Of a DNA stretch of 18,445 nucleotides, positions 6,218 through 14,401 are shown piece after piece. A program made the translations under genes and the position numbers. The DNA is from Methanomicrobiales archaeon (GTDB lineage Archaea > Halobacteriota > Methanomicrobia > Methanomicrobiales > Methanoculleaceae), in contig JAAZGM010000081.1 in NCBI GenBank assembly GCA_012511245.1, forward strand, positions 1 through 18,445. Reading direction: 5' to 3'. Within the stretch, counting starts at the first letter, position 1. Every line of letters starts with the position of its first letter. The notes beneath the pieces were generated by a model, which was given only the letters and a program-made list of their open reading frames with translations, made no database searches and had not been told where the DNA came from.

Positions 6218-8671
6218 TCACATCCCGAAATCAAAGAGCGTCGTCCGCGATGGATCGACGTCATGCCAGTTCCATCCGAGCGGTTCGATGATCCGCGAGA
6301 TGGGGCTTCTCAGGGTCTTATCGAGCATCGTCTCCCAGTCGACGACGAACTCCGGCGGCACCTGGTCGGCATACTCGAAATCGACCACATCCGTTCTCGG
6401 GTACTTTTCCGTGACGGTCTTTATGTAGACCCGTTTCGGCTTGCTGCCCCGCTTGAAGTCGGTCCCGAGATGCTCATTTGAGTACTTCGCCCCCCGGATA
6501 TGGGCATCATCAGTCTCGTAACTGTCCAGGTTCTTCCCGATACCGCCCGGGATACCGGCCTCATCAAGGGAGTACTCCCCGCGCCGGTACTTCCTGATGA
6601 CACCGCGAAGATACGCCTGCACATCCGTGAACGCATCCCCGCGGAGGATCATCTCGATGACGTCGTGCTGCACCTCCCGCGTGATCTGAGGAGAATCGCT
6701 CCGCCGGATCTCAAACCCGACGACATCGATCTCATCGACGTCTTTTCCCTCCTTCCAGACAAGATGCCCGGCGTAGCGTTTCTTCTTGCCGGCCTGGAAG
6801 AAGCGGCGGTAGACCTTCTCGAACTTGATCGAGAAGTAGTGCGTATCGGCGTTCAGTTCGCTCTTCGCAAAATCGCTGTAACTCGCGTTCAACGTTGCCT
6901 CGATATCCCTCGCGCGGGCGATCGTCTCCTCAAGATCGCCCGGCGGGACCTGCACCATACAGGAGTCGGTATCGCCGTAGAGGACGGTGTAACCGAGATC
7001 GGTGATGATATCGCGGGTGTGCCGTATGATAGCCCGGCCAACAGACGTGACGGCCGAGCCTATCTCGCGGTCGTAGAGCCTGAACCGGGTGTAGCCCGAG
7101 ACGCCGTAGTAGGAGTTCATGATCACCTTCAGGACGTTCTGCTGGAGGTCGTAGAGGACGTACTCCGGTGATCCGAAAGGATAGGTGTTTCTCAAGTGCT
7201 TGCGTTCGTCCCGTTCCACAAGGAGTTCAGAGAGGATGCTCCTCGTCAACCCGTCCGGCTCCCGTGCAAACCGGATGCCGTTCGGCGCCCGCAGTTCGCC
7301 GTCCGGGCTCTTCGTCTCAGGGGAGGCGTTGATCGTCATCATCGCCATCGGGTAGAGCGATTTCAGGTCGAGGACAACCACGTTCTCGCGGAGGCCCATC
7401 GTGGGCTCAAAGACGGTCGCCCCCTCAAACTCATCGCCCGCAGCAAGCCCTTTTGAGGGGAGAACGAATTTTCCTGACGCTTTTCTGAGGACAAAGATAT
7501 CGATGACGTTTGAGGAGTTCAGCGTCCGGTCGAGCGGGCACCCGACGTACCGGGCGATCTCGCGGTAAAACTCGATGATGTTGTTCTTTCTGTCGATCCC
7601 GACACAGAGTTCGACGTCTCGGTAGTTGTACTCAACGAGCCGCTTTACGTCTGATCGCCAGAGGCCGGTGATCGTCCCGCTATAGCGGACCTTCGTCACC
7701 CCGAGTTCTTCTTCGGCGATCGCATCGAGCCGGTAGGACTCTTTCTGCGCCTGGTGCATCTTCCGGTAGGCGCCGAGGAGATCGAATATCGATCTCCCCC
7801 GGATGGCGTTTCTTGCGGTCTGCCCCGGCAGGCGTGCAAGTGATTCAGCATCGATCTCGAGCACCGCCATCCGTCTCAGGATGTAGGGGACATCGAACTC
7901 CACGAAGTTCCAGCCCGAGAGGATATCCGGGTCGCGCTCCTTCACGTAGGCGGCAAGCCCCCTGAGCATCGAGGCTTCGTTTGCAAACCGGATGACCCGG
8001 TGCCGTTCGTTGAGGGAGAGATCAGGCGCATCACCCTCCATCATGCCGGGCTGCCAGAGGAGCGTCACGTAGTCGTCATCAAACGAATCCCAGCAGGTGA
8101 CGCACAGGATTGGGTCGCGGTCAGGTTCGGGAAACCCCTCCTCGTCCACGCACTCGATATCCATGATGCACGTCCGGGCAGGGGCTTTGATATCGGCCGG
8201 CACAAGTTCATGATACTCGACCGTTGCAGTGCCGCCGCTGCCGGCCGGGAGTGCGACACCGGCGGTAAGATCGCAGTCGATCATGAACCGGGTGGTGAAC
8301 GGGATATCGGCCTCGTAGTGTTGTCCGAACGTATCACGGACGGCACGGACGTCGCCGGGCCGCCGGGTGTAGAGACGCCGGAGGGGGATGCCCTGTATGG
8401 AGCGGTAGATCGCATCCTCTTCGACACCCTCGATCTCCTGCGGGAGGGCTCTCCCGTCCAGCAGATCGGCAGGCACATAGAAGTAAGGTCGGAATCCGGT
8501 CACGTTGGCCTGAATGGCCTTTCCCGAGGCGTCACGGCCGAAGATGTAGATGACCGGGGTCTCGGCGCCGATGTTGCCGTACTCGACCTGGTGGATGCCG
8601 ATCTGGATCTTCCCGAAGTCGTGCAGGGTGGCAGGTACGCTCGTATGGGACCCGGATGCCCGGTCAGACAT
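6218..8671 (-). CDS. polB: DNA polymerase, family B (PolB)
   Basis: This is a replicative DNA-directed DNA polymerase with 3'-5' proofreading, 817 aa from the ATG at 8671. The exonuclease motifs are present: Exo I DIE at 171-173, Exo II NFVEFDVPYI and Exo III YNYRDVELC. The polymerase motifs are intact: motif A DLKSLYPMA from D435, motif B KVIMNSYYG, and motif C YGDTDS with D567 and D569. The far C-terminus, RTTLFDFGM, resembles a PCNA-binding PIP box with Arg in place of Gln. The start is fixed by AGGAGGT a few nt upstream and by family similarity; an in-frame ATG at 8830 lies deep within mdh and adds only low-complexity residues. Its start overlaps the mdh stop by 8 nt, so it is probably co-transcribed and translationally coupled. 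Euryarchaea normally also have PolD, which is not in this window. Confidence 0.96.
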   Translation of the reverse strand: MSDRASGSHTSVPATLHDFGKIQIGIHQVEYGNIGAETPVIYIFGRDASGKAIQANVTGFRPYFYVPADLLDGRALPQEIEGVEEDAIYRSIQGIPLRRLYTRRPGDVRAVRDTFGQHYEADIPFTTRFMIDCDLTAGVALPAGSGGTATVEYHELVPADIKAPARTCIMDIECVDEEGFPEPDRDPILCVTCWDSFDDDYVTLLWQPGMMEGDAPDLSLNERHRVIRFANEASMLRGLAAYVKERDPDILSGWNFVEFDVPYILRRMAVLEIDAESLARLPGQTARNAIRGRSIFDLLGAYRKMHQAQKESYRLDAIAEEELGVTKVRYSGTITGLWRSDVKRLVEYNYRDVELCVGIDRKNNIIEFYREIARYVGCPLDRTLNSSNVIDIFVLRKASGKFVLPSKGLAAGDEFEGATVFEPTMGLRENVVVLDLKSLYPMAMMTINASPETKSPDGELRAPNGIRFAREPDGLTRSILSELLVERDERKHLRNTYPFGSPEYVLYDLQQNVLKVIMNSYYGVSGYTRFRLYDREIGSAVTSVGRAIIRHTRDIITDLGYTVLYGDTDSCMVQVPPGDLEETIARARDIEATLNASYSDFAKSELNADTHYFSIKFEKVYRRFFQAGKKKRYAGHLVWKEGKDVDEIDVVGFEIRRSDSPQITREVQHDVIEMILRGDAFTDVQAYLRGVIRKYRRGEYSLDEAGIPGGIGKNLDSYETDDAHIRGAKYSNEHLGTDFKRGSKPKRVYIKTVTEKYPRTDVVDFEYADQVPPEFVVDWETMLDKTLRSPISRIIEPLGWNWHDVDPSRTTLFDFGM

Positions 8672-9530
8672 CGAACCTCCTGCAGAGATCCCGGACGAAT
8701 CCTCCCGCTTCGGCCATCTTCTCGGACTCCCATGGATCGAGGTCCCACTCCTCGATACCGATGATCCCCTCGCGGCCGATCCGGGCAGGAACGCCGAGCG
8801 AGCAGCCGGAAAGGCCGTACTCGCCGTCAAGCACGCATGAGCAGGAGAGCACCTCCCGCCGATCCTCGAGGATCGCCCGGATCAGCATGGCGATATGGTA
8901 TGCAGGTCCAAAGACTGTGCCGCCCTTGTCGCGGATCACCTCCATGCTTGCCCCCCGCATCCGGGAGAGGATCGCCTCCCGCTCGTCGATACCGGGATCA
9001 GACCCGGTCTTCGAGAAGAGCGGCACCTGGTGCTCGCCATGCTCGCCGAGCACCCAGGCAGGTCCTGAGATCCCTGCCCCGGTAAGAATGTTTGCGAAGC
9101 GGGCGCTGTCGAGTTGCCCGCCAAACCCGATGCACCGCTGCCGGTCGAGTTCCATCGACTTCCAGAGACCGTAGTTGTTTGCGTCCATGGGATTCGTGAC
9201 GGCGATGACGACTCCCTCAAATCCTCGCAGGTGTCTGCTGCATCGCTTCACCACCGGTATATTGGCATCGAGGAGATCCGCCCGGGTCTTGATATCGGGC
9301 GTCCTCGGGGTTCCTGCCGCAAAAACGAAGATATCGGCATCCCGCATCGCCATTGTATCGGTGGATATCGAGAGATCGATACCCGTGTGCTGCAGGTCGA
9401 GAACCTGAGCACGGAGGATGGGTTCGTATGCGTCGTGGACGATGATCTCATCGGCGAGACCGAGCGCGGCAGAGAGAAAAGCCGTCTCACCCCCCACCTT
9501 TCCTACCCCTAAGATTGCGAGTGAGGTCAT
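8664..9530 (-). CDS. mdh: Malate dehydrogenase (LDH/MDH family)
   Basis: The 288-aa product reversibly converts malate and oxaloacetate with a nicotinamide cofactor, feeding the partial TCA pathway of methanogens. GVGKVG at 8-13 is the dinucleotide-binding loop. D33 ends the second strand, which favours NAD over NADP. R76 in AAGTPRTPD occupies the substrate-specificity position and points to malate rather than lactate. R83, N113, D141 with R144, and H164 in GEHGEH complete the active site. The family usually runs to 300-330 aa, so this is a compact member. The ATG at 9530 begins at the Rossmann fold; the longer frame to 9713 crosses the promoter region. The ribosome site is weak, and a TATA-like box at 9555-9563 would give a nearly leaderless mRNA. 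It is followed directly by polB. Confidence 0.92.
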   Translation of the reverse strand: MTSLAILGVGKVGGETAFLSAALGLADEIIVHDAYEPILRAQVLDLQHTGIDLSISTDTMAMRDADIFVFAAGTPRTPDIKTRADLLDANIPVVKRCSRHLRGFEGVVIAVTNPMDANNYGLWKSMELDRQRCIGFGGQLDSARFANILTGAGISGPAWVLGEHGEHQVPLFSKTGSDPGIDEREAILSRMRGASMEVIRDKGGTVFGPAYHIAMLIRAILEDRREVLSCSCVLDGEYGLSGCSLGVPARIGREGIIGIEEWDLDPWESEKMAEAGGFVRDLCRRFDV

Positions 9531-9554
9531 AATATCAGCCCTGTGTGTGGATAC

Positions 9555-9563
9555 ATTGTAAAA
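9555..9563 (-). promoter_or_regulatory. Possible promoter of mdh-polB
   Basis: On the minus strand TTTTACAAT lies about 29 bp before the mdh ATG, which would place the transcript start only a few bases upstream of the coding region. There is no clear Shine-Dalgarno site, in agreement with a near-leaderless message. The match to the TATA consensus is only moderate. Confidence 0.35.
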
Positions 9564-9690
9564 GACTGTGCGCGTGAACTGCCCTGCTGCACGGATAGCG
9601 GCCCGGCAAGGAAAAAGGGCATTCCGTTCCGATACCCGGGCTCCGTTGGGCGGAGCGCGTATCTCATCTTCATTGTACTTGGCGCGAGGG

Positions 9691-9700
9691 TATAATAATA
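9691..9700 (+). promoter_or_regulatory. Leaderless promoter of pyrDK
   Basis: TATAATAATA ends 23 nt before the pyrD ATG at 9723. Archaeal initiation about 26 bp past the box centre would fall at about 9720-9723, on or next to the start codon. The intervening stretch is pyrimidine-rich and has no Shine-Dalgarno sequence, which supports a leaderless mRNA. Confidence 0.6.
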
Positions 9701-9722
9701 CCTCACCTCCCACCTTTTCTCA

Positions 9723-10610
9723 ATGGTTGCGCTTTATCCAGGTCATATCGATCTCGGCGGCATCCGGTTGAAGAACCATCTGCTGCTCGCGGCCGGCATC
9801 CTCGGCACCACGGGAGCGTCGCTCGCCCGCATCCTCGCAAACGGTGCGGGGGGCGTGGTCACAAAATCCATCGGCCCGAGCCCGAAAGAGGGGCATCCCG
9901 GCCCCTGTCTGGTCGTGGTCGACGGCGGCATCATCAACGCCATGGGGCTTCCAAACCCCTCGGCTGCGTTCGTGGATGAGCTTGCTGCCCTTCAGGAAGA
10001 ACCGGTGATCGTGAGCATCTTCGGCGGGACGCCTGAGGAGTTCCGGACGGTCGCCGGATGGTTTGCCGGGATGGCTTCGGGGCTCGAACTGAACCTCTCC
10101 TGTCCTCATGCGGAGGGGTATGGGGCGGCGATCGGGAGTGATCCTGCTCTCGTAGAGGAGTGTACCCGGGCGGTCGCCTCCCTCGGGGTTCCGACCTGGG
10201 TGAAACTCACCCCGAACGTCGCCGATATCGGCGCGATCGGGGCGGCAGCGGAACGCGGCGGTGCGGATGCGATCGTCGCGGTCAACACCGTGAAGGCGAT
10301 GCGGATATCGACGGCACTCCGCCGTCCGGTGCTCGGGAACCGGTTCGGCGGGCTCTCGGGGAAGGCGATCTTTCCGGTCGCCGTCCGATGCGTCTACGAC
10401 CTCTACGAGGCGTGCTCCATCCCGATCATCGGGTGCGGCGGGGTCTCCACCGCTGATAACGTCGTTGAGATGATGATGGCGGGAGCGAGCGCCGTCGAGA
10501 TCGGGAGCGCGGTCATCGACGATATCGGTATATTCGCCACGATTGCAGACGAACTCTACAGTCCTGACGGCATCGATGCGAAGGAGATCGTGGGGTGTGT
10601 CCATGCGTGA
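9723..10610 (+). CDS. pyrD: Dihydroorotate dehydrogenase, catalytic subunit, class 1B (PyrD)
   Basis: This subunit oxidises dihydroorotate to orotate with FMN, the fourth step of pyrimidine synthesis, in the cytoplasm. The 295-aa protein is an FMN-binding TIM barrel. It has TKSIG with K48, NAMGLPN near residue 72, and NLSCPHAEG with the catalytic C127. VKLTPN follows with K161, then IIGCGGVST and GASAVEIGSA in the phosphate-binding region. The Cys base and the adjacent pyrK mark it as class 1B, which passes electrons through PyrK to NAD. The start at 9723 agrees with the leaderless promoter. The gene ends within ATGCGTGA, overlapping pyrK by 8 nt. Confidence 0.96.
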   Translation: MVALYPGHIDLGGIRLKNHLLLAAGILGTTGASLARILANGAGGVVTKSIGPSPKEGHPGPCLVVVDGGIINAMGLPNPSAAFVDELAALQEEPVIVSIFGGTPEEFRTVAGWFAGMASGLELNLSCPHAEGYGAAIGSDPALVEECTRAVASLGVPTWVKLTPNVADIGAIGAAAERGGADAIVAVNTVKAMRISTALRRPVLGNRFGGLSGKAIFPVAVRCVYDLYEACSIPIIGCGGVSTADNVVEMMMAGASAVEIGSAVIDDIGIFATIADELYSPDGIDAKEIVGCVHA

Positions 10611-11367
10611 ACAGATGCCTCTCGGGGTCACGATAACGGATATCGTTGAGGAAACGCCGTCGATCAGGACGTTTGTCTTCGACCGCGAGATCGCTGCCCG
10701 GCCGGGCCAGTTCGTGATGGTCTGGGTGCCGGGCGTGGATGAGATCCCGATGGCGCTCTCCTCGCCGTCTGCGATCACCGTCCAGAAGGTCGGGGACGCG
10801 ACCGCCGCCCTCTTTGCGATGCAGGAAGGCGACCGGATAGGGATACGCGGCCCGTACGGGAACGGTTTCTCGGTCTCGGGGAGGACGCTTGCCATCGGCG
10901 GCGGCGTCGGCGTCTCCCCGCTGCTGCCGCTCGTCGCGGCCGGGCAGGTGGACACCTTCCTCCTCGGCGCACGGACGGCCGCCGAACTCCTCTTCGCCGG
11001 CCGGATACGGGAGTCGGCGACGCTGATGGCTGCAACCGACGACGGCACCGCCGGCCACCATGGGTTTGTGACGGAACTCATCACAAGAGTGGATCTCGCG
11101 GACTTTGCCCACATATGCGTCTGCGGCCCTGAAGTGATGATGAAGGCGGTTCTCGCCATCCTCGACCGGGAGGGGTGCGCGGAGCGGGGGCAGTTCTCCC
11201 TTCACCGCTACATGAAGTGTGGGGTCGGCGTCTGCGGTTCGTGCTGCACCGACCCGCACGGCCTGCGGGTATGCCGGGATGGCCCCGTCTTCACGGGCGA
11301 GATCCTGCTCGACAGCGAGTTCGGGCATTACGCACGGGATGCGAGCGGGAGCAGGCACCGGATCTAA
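10603..11367 (+). CDS. pyrK: Dihydroorotate dehydrogenase electron-transfer subunit (PyrK)
   Basis: This 254-aa subunit carries FAD and a 2Fe-2S cluster and moves electrons from PyrD to NAD. An N-terminal FAD-binding barrel includes PMALSSPS at 49-56 and GPYGNGF at 83-89. An NAD-binding part follows, with IGGGVGVSPLLPL at 98-110 and CVCGPEVMM at 172-180. The C-terminal cluster motif has C206, C211, C214 and C224, in the usual C-x4-C-x2-C-x9-C arrangement, plus an extra C215. The ATG at 10603 overlaps the end of pyrD, with a GGGGTGT ribosome site just upstream. An in-frame upstream ATG at 10543 lies inside pyrD and is not supported by the family. It forms a complex with the upstream gene product. 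Confidence 0.95.
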   Translation: MREQMPLGVTITDIVEETPSIRTFVFDREIAARPGQFVMVWVPGVDEIPMALSSPSAITVQKVGDATAALFAMQEGDRIGIRGPYGNGFSVSGRTLAIGGGVGVSPLLPLVAAGQVDTFLLGARTAAELLFAGRIRESATLMAATDDGTAGHHGFVTELITRVDLADFAHICVCGPEVMMKAVLAILDREGCAERGQFSLHRYMKCGVGVCGSCCTDPHGLRVCRDGPVFTGEILLDSEFGHYARDASGSRHRI

Positions 11368-11378
11368 ATGAGGGTGGA

Positions 11379-12596
11379 TCAGGCCAGGAAGTCTTCCCGG
11401 GGTTCAATGAGGAGGGAGATGATATTCTCCACCCACCCAAACAGCCTTGAGAATATCGGGAGGTTGTCCTCCGGGGCTCCGGCATTTGCATCCACCACCA
11501 CATCCGTGCCGCTCTCCGGGGTGGGGGGGGCGGTCACGTCGGCCGGCACCTCGTCTTCTGCATCTTCCTGTGGATTCCAGGCCTCAACCAGGCCGGGATC
11601 GTTTGTGAAGAGGTGGATCGACCGATCGCCCTCACCGCCCCCCACAACAAGGAATGAGCCGTCAGGTGTCACAGCGACGGATTCCGCACGGCCGGTAAGG
11701 CCGATCTCCTGGATTCTGGTCCCGGTGTGATCGAATACGTGGATCGCCGTACCGGATGCAGCAAAGATCCTGTCGGCCTCATTGGTCAGGGCTGTTGAGA
11801 GGACGGCATTCCCCACGGGACATTTCCAGAGGTGTTCGCCCTCCCCGGTGGAGAGGTAGAGGCACCGATCGATCGATCCGGCCGCCACGAACCGCCCGTC
11901 CGGGGTGAGTGCGATCCCCTTCACTGGTTTTCCCGTCCCGTAACTCCAGGACTCTCCTTCACGGCTGTTGAGGAGGTAGACCCCCTGGTTCTCGCACCCG
12001 ATCGCTATCCTGCGGCCGTTCTCCGATATGGCGAGGCCGTAGCTGTCGGTTCCCATATCGTAATCCCAGAGTTGTTTCTTGTTCCTATCAAAGATGTAAA
12101 CCGCACCGTTATCGCAACCGGCGGCGACATACATCCCGTTCGATGAGAGATCCACGCTGTGATAGACGTAGGTCGTCCTCTCGGTCCAGAGCAGGTTCCC
12201 CTTTTGGTCGTAGAGATAGAGTTTATCCGCAGCGACGCCGATCCGAGATCCTTCAGGCGATATCCCGACGTCGTTCACATACGCACCGACGGCGTTCTGC
12301 CAGAGGACGTTGCCCTGCTGGTCGAGAAGATACACCCGGGAACCCGCAGAGGCAACGATCAGAGAACCGTCGTGCGTTATCGCTACGGAGTTGACAGGAC
12401 CGTTCGCTCCCAGCGCCCAGACCGGAGCATACTCCCCCTCGGCAGCGGAGGCCATCCCGCACAGAGCGATGGTAAGGAGGCAGAACAGAAGAAACGGCGT
12501 TACGATACGTCCGGCTCGAGATCGCTGGATCTCATGCCCGGAACCAGTCCGGACCGCCATGGTAGAACTGGATGAAGTCACTTCCCCCGATGACAT
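11379..12596 (-). CDS. Secreted or anchored seven-bladed beta-propeller (WD40/PQQ-like) protein
   Basis: The 405-aa protein starts with about 30 polar residues and a hydrophobic signal or anchor (about 31-52, ending ASAA). Seven repeats of about 40 residues follow (roughly 67-335). Each has an A/S-xxxDGxxxxxA segment followed by a YLLDxxGxxLW-type strand, which fits a closed seven-bladed propeller. An acidic, Pro-rich linker (about 340-375) leads to an amphipathic tail, FSRLFGWVENIISLLIE, that may touch the membrane. No catalytic residues are evident, so binding of a protein or polymer outside the cell is the best guess. The ATG at 12596 is chosen because a TATA box predicts transcription starting almost exactly there; M13 at 12560 is a possible alternative. 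The gene is convergent with pyrK across an 11-nt gap. Confidence 0.82.
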   Translation of the reverse strand: MSSGEVTSSSSTMAVRTGSGHEIQRSRAGRIVTPFLLFCLLTIALCGMASAAEGEYAPVWALGANGPVNSVAITHDGSLIVASAGSRVYLLDQQGNVLWQNAVGAYVNDVGISPEGSRIGVAADKLYLYDQKGNLLWTERTTYVYHSVDLSSNGMYVAAGCDNGAVYIFDRNKKQLWDYDMGTDSYGLAISENGRRIAIGCENQGVYLLNSREGESWSYGTGKPVKGIALTPDGRFVAAGSIDRCLYLSTGEGEHLWKCPVGNAVLSTALTNEADRIFAASGTAIHVFDHTGTRIQEIGLTGRAESVAVTPDGSFLVVGGGEGDRSIHLFTNDPGLVEAWNPQEDAEDEVPADVTAPPTPESGTDVVVDANAGAPEDNLPIFSRLFGWVENIISLLIEPREDFLA

Positions 12597-12602
12597 CAGA
12601 GC

Positions 12603-12629
12603 CTGACTTGTCAGATGTTATATATATAT
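12603..12629 (-). promoter_or_regulatory. TATA box and candidate operator of the propeller gene
   Basis: TTATATATATAT at 12618-12629 is a strong TATA element on the minus strand. Its centre is about 28 bp from the ATG at 12596, so the mRNA should be leaderless; no Shine-Dalgarno site is present. Between the box and the start lies a palindrome of CTGAC (12603-12607), TT, GTCAG (12610-12614). A repressor bound there would block polymerase recruitment. The operator role is inference. Confidence 0.55.
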
Positions 12630-12818
12630 GTTCCGGATGTCCGGGCATCTTCCAGCCCCGGGAGCCGTCAGACAATCCCCGCCCGGACTCCATCGAGGAG
12701 AAAGGGGGGATGCGGCGGCACCCCTTTCGGGGTGGCCGGGGAGGTATGCCGTCGACCCCTCCGCCGGCGCCGGCGATTCTGCTTATCGGTGTGGTACACA
12801 AAAGGCTGCGGGAGGCGT
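12630..12818. other. Noncoding spacer between mobA and the propeller gene
   Basis: I find no convincing gene in this stretch. It holds a small hairpin, ACCCC-TTTC-GGGGT (12720-12733), and a perfect 14-bp GC palindrome, CGCCGGCGCCGGCG (12762-12775). Either could act as a pause or terminator for mobA on the minus strand, but neither is followed by a T-run. Short plus-strand frames here have frame-shadow composition. Confidence 0.4.
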
Positions 12819-13454
12819 TCAGCAGGAATCGTGCAGGTCGCCGGTGACATTGCGCTCTGCCAGAGGTTCGATCAACTCGAGATCCTCAAGGTTGTTGATG
12901 TTCGTGAACGTCTTCAGATCAGGATCGATCTTCTGGATCATATCCATCTCCACATACCGGGTGTTGAGACTCCGGATCATCGGGCGGAGCGAGAGCGATT
13001 CGTGTTCCTCCAGGTAGGCAAGCAGTGCACCCCGCCGGTAGACCGCATGGAGCGGTTCAAGCATATCGGCGTTCCAGCTGGGAATGGCGGCATCGTAGCC
13101 GACAGCAGCGTCGAAGAGCAGCCGGACCACCCCCGGATGGATACAGGGCATATCGCATGCGGCAACAAAGATGTAGTCGCCGTGCACAGCAAGCGCTCCT
13201 GCGTGCAATCCGCCGATAGGGCCGAGGTCCCTCCGTACATCCGGTATGCACCGGATCTCCCCGAAGTGGCCGAACCGTTCGCATTGTTCGGGATCCCGTG
13301 CGACCACCACGATCTCATCCACCACCTCACGGAGGGTGCTGATGAGGCGGTCGATGAACGTCCTGCCCTGGAACGTGAAGAAATACTTCTCCCGCCCGCC
13401 GGCACGCCGTGCCGCACCGCCAACGAGGACAATCGCCGATCGCATACCGGTCAT
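12819..13454 (-). CDS. mobA: MobA-like molybdenum cofactor guanylyltransferase
   Basis: The 211-aa nucleotidyltransferase likely links GMP to molybdopterin, giving the MGD form of the cofactor used by formylmethanofuran and formate dehydrogenases of methanogens. The N-terminal signature is LVGGAARRAGGREK (10-23), a variant of LAGGxSxRMGxDK with K23 conserved. LGPIGGL (78-84) and ACDMPCIHP (99-107) are the other family marks, with D101 a metal ligand. The C-terminal part, FTNINNLEDLE, matches the family ending. Two starts are possible, at 13454 or 13445; neither has a strong ribosome site. It follows panE after 7 nt, suggesting one transcript. Other MobA-like nucleotidyltransferases, such as CofC-type or sugar-phosphate enzymes, are less likely given the CDMP motif. 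Confidence 0.87.
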   Translation of the reverse strand: MTGMRSAIVLVGGAARRAGGREKYFFTFQGRTFIDRLISTLREVVDEIVVVARDPEQCERFGHFGEIRCIPDVRRDLGPIGGLHAGALAVHGDYIFVAACDMPCIHPGVVRLLFDAAVGYDAAIPSWNADMLEPLHAVYRRGALLAYLEEHESLSLRPMIRSLNTRYVEMDMIQKIDPDLKTFTNINNLEDLELIEPLAERNVTGDLHDSC

Positions 13455-13461
13455 CCAGCCG

Positions 13462-14373
13462 TCAGAGCTGCTCCCTGAAACGAATCAGCCCGGCGATACA
13501 TGCGTTATACGGTGCATCGATGCCGTGGCGTTCAGCAATTTTGGCCACCGCGCCGTTCAGGAAGTCGATCTCGGTCTTCCTCCCGCCGGCGATGTCCTGG
13601 AGCATCGACGAGTGATGGGCGGCCGTCGCGGGGAGCTGGGTCGTCCGGAGGTGCTCAAGGTATGCCTCTGCCGTCTCTCCGGGGAGGGTGACGCCTTCGG
13701 CTTCTGCCACATGGAAGGCCTCCTGGACAACCGCCGTGATGATCGCCCAGGCGTGCGGATCGGTGAGGGCGCCATAGGGAACGTTCATGAGAGCGCCGAG
13801 CGGGTTTAGCGCACAGTTGTAGAGCGTTTTACCCCAGATATCCGTCCTGATCCCATCGGTTGCCTCCGCCCGGATGCCGGCCTCCCGCATGAGGGCGGCA
13901 AGACCCTCGACCGCGTCATCCATGCCGAACGGGAACCGCCCGAGTTTCATCGGTGCTGCCTCCACCGAGACGTGGACGGATGCATCGCCCCGCCACTCGA
14001 ACCCGGTGATGATCATCCCCCCGATGACCCGGTCGGTGAACCGCGCTATGATCTCCTCGTTTCCAATGCCGTTCTGGAGGCTCACCACCTCCCGCCCCCG
14101 GATGGCATCGGCGAACTGGCGGCAGATCGCCTCTGTGCCGGTGGATTTTGCGGTGATGATGTAGTAGTCGGCATCCTGCCAGGCATCCGGGAGGTCTTCG
14201 GAGCAGCTGAAGCGGTATGTGCCCTCCCCCCATATGCCGGTCATCAGGAAACCCCGCTCCTGCACCGCATCCGCATGCCGCATCCTTGCAACGGCATGGA
14301 CGTCCGCAATGCAGGATAATTTTGCGGCAATGGTCAGCCCGACCGCACCGGCACCCAGGACCACGATCTTCAT
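13462..14373 (-). CDS. panE: Ketopantoate reductase-like protein (PanE/ApbA family)
   Basis: This 303-aa enzyme should reduce 2-dehydropantoate to pantoate with NADPH for CoA synthesis. LGAGAVG (6-12) is the nucleotide-binding loop. K76 in TAKS, N101 in QNGIGN, K182 in WGKTLYNCALN and E268 in KTEIDFLNG occupy the conserved cofactor and active-site positions of the family. Length is typical. The ATG at 14373 begins right at the Rossmann strand; GAGAT about 6 nt upstream is a weak ribosome site. It lies 28 nt after ogt and 7 nt before mobA. Family members with other 2-oxo acid substrates exist, so the exact substrate is inferred. Confidence 0.88.
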   Translation of the reverse strand: MKIVVLGAGAVGLTIAAKLSCIADVHAVARMRHADAVQERGFLMTGIWGEGTYRFSCSEDLPDAWQDADYYIITAKSTGTEAICRQFADAIRGREVVSLQNGIGNEEIIARFTDRVIGGMIITGFEWRGDASVHVSVEAAPMKLGRFPFGMDDAVEGLAALMREAGIRAEATDGIRTDIWGKTLYNCALNPLGALMNVPYGALTDPHAWAIITAVVQEAFHVAEAEGVTLPGETAEAYLEHLRTTQLPATAAHHSSMLQDIAGGRKTEIDFLNGAVAKIAERHGIDAPYNACIAGLIRFREQL

Positions 14374-14401
14374 TTCATTATCTCTATGAGAGAGTTACCA
14401 G

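Noticed and set aside
12615..13478. 287-codon plus-strand frame across the mobA region
   Set aside because: It covers mobA in reverse and its composition is that of a frame shadow. The TATA sequence at its start serves the minus-strand propeller gene.
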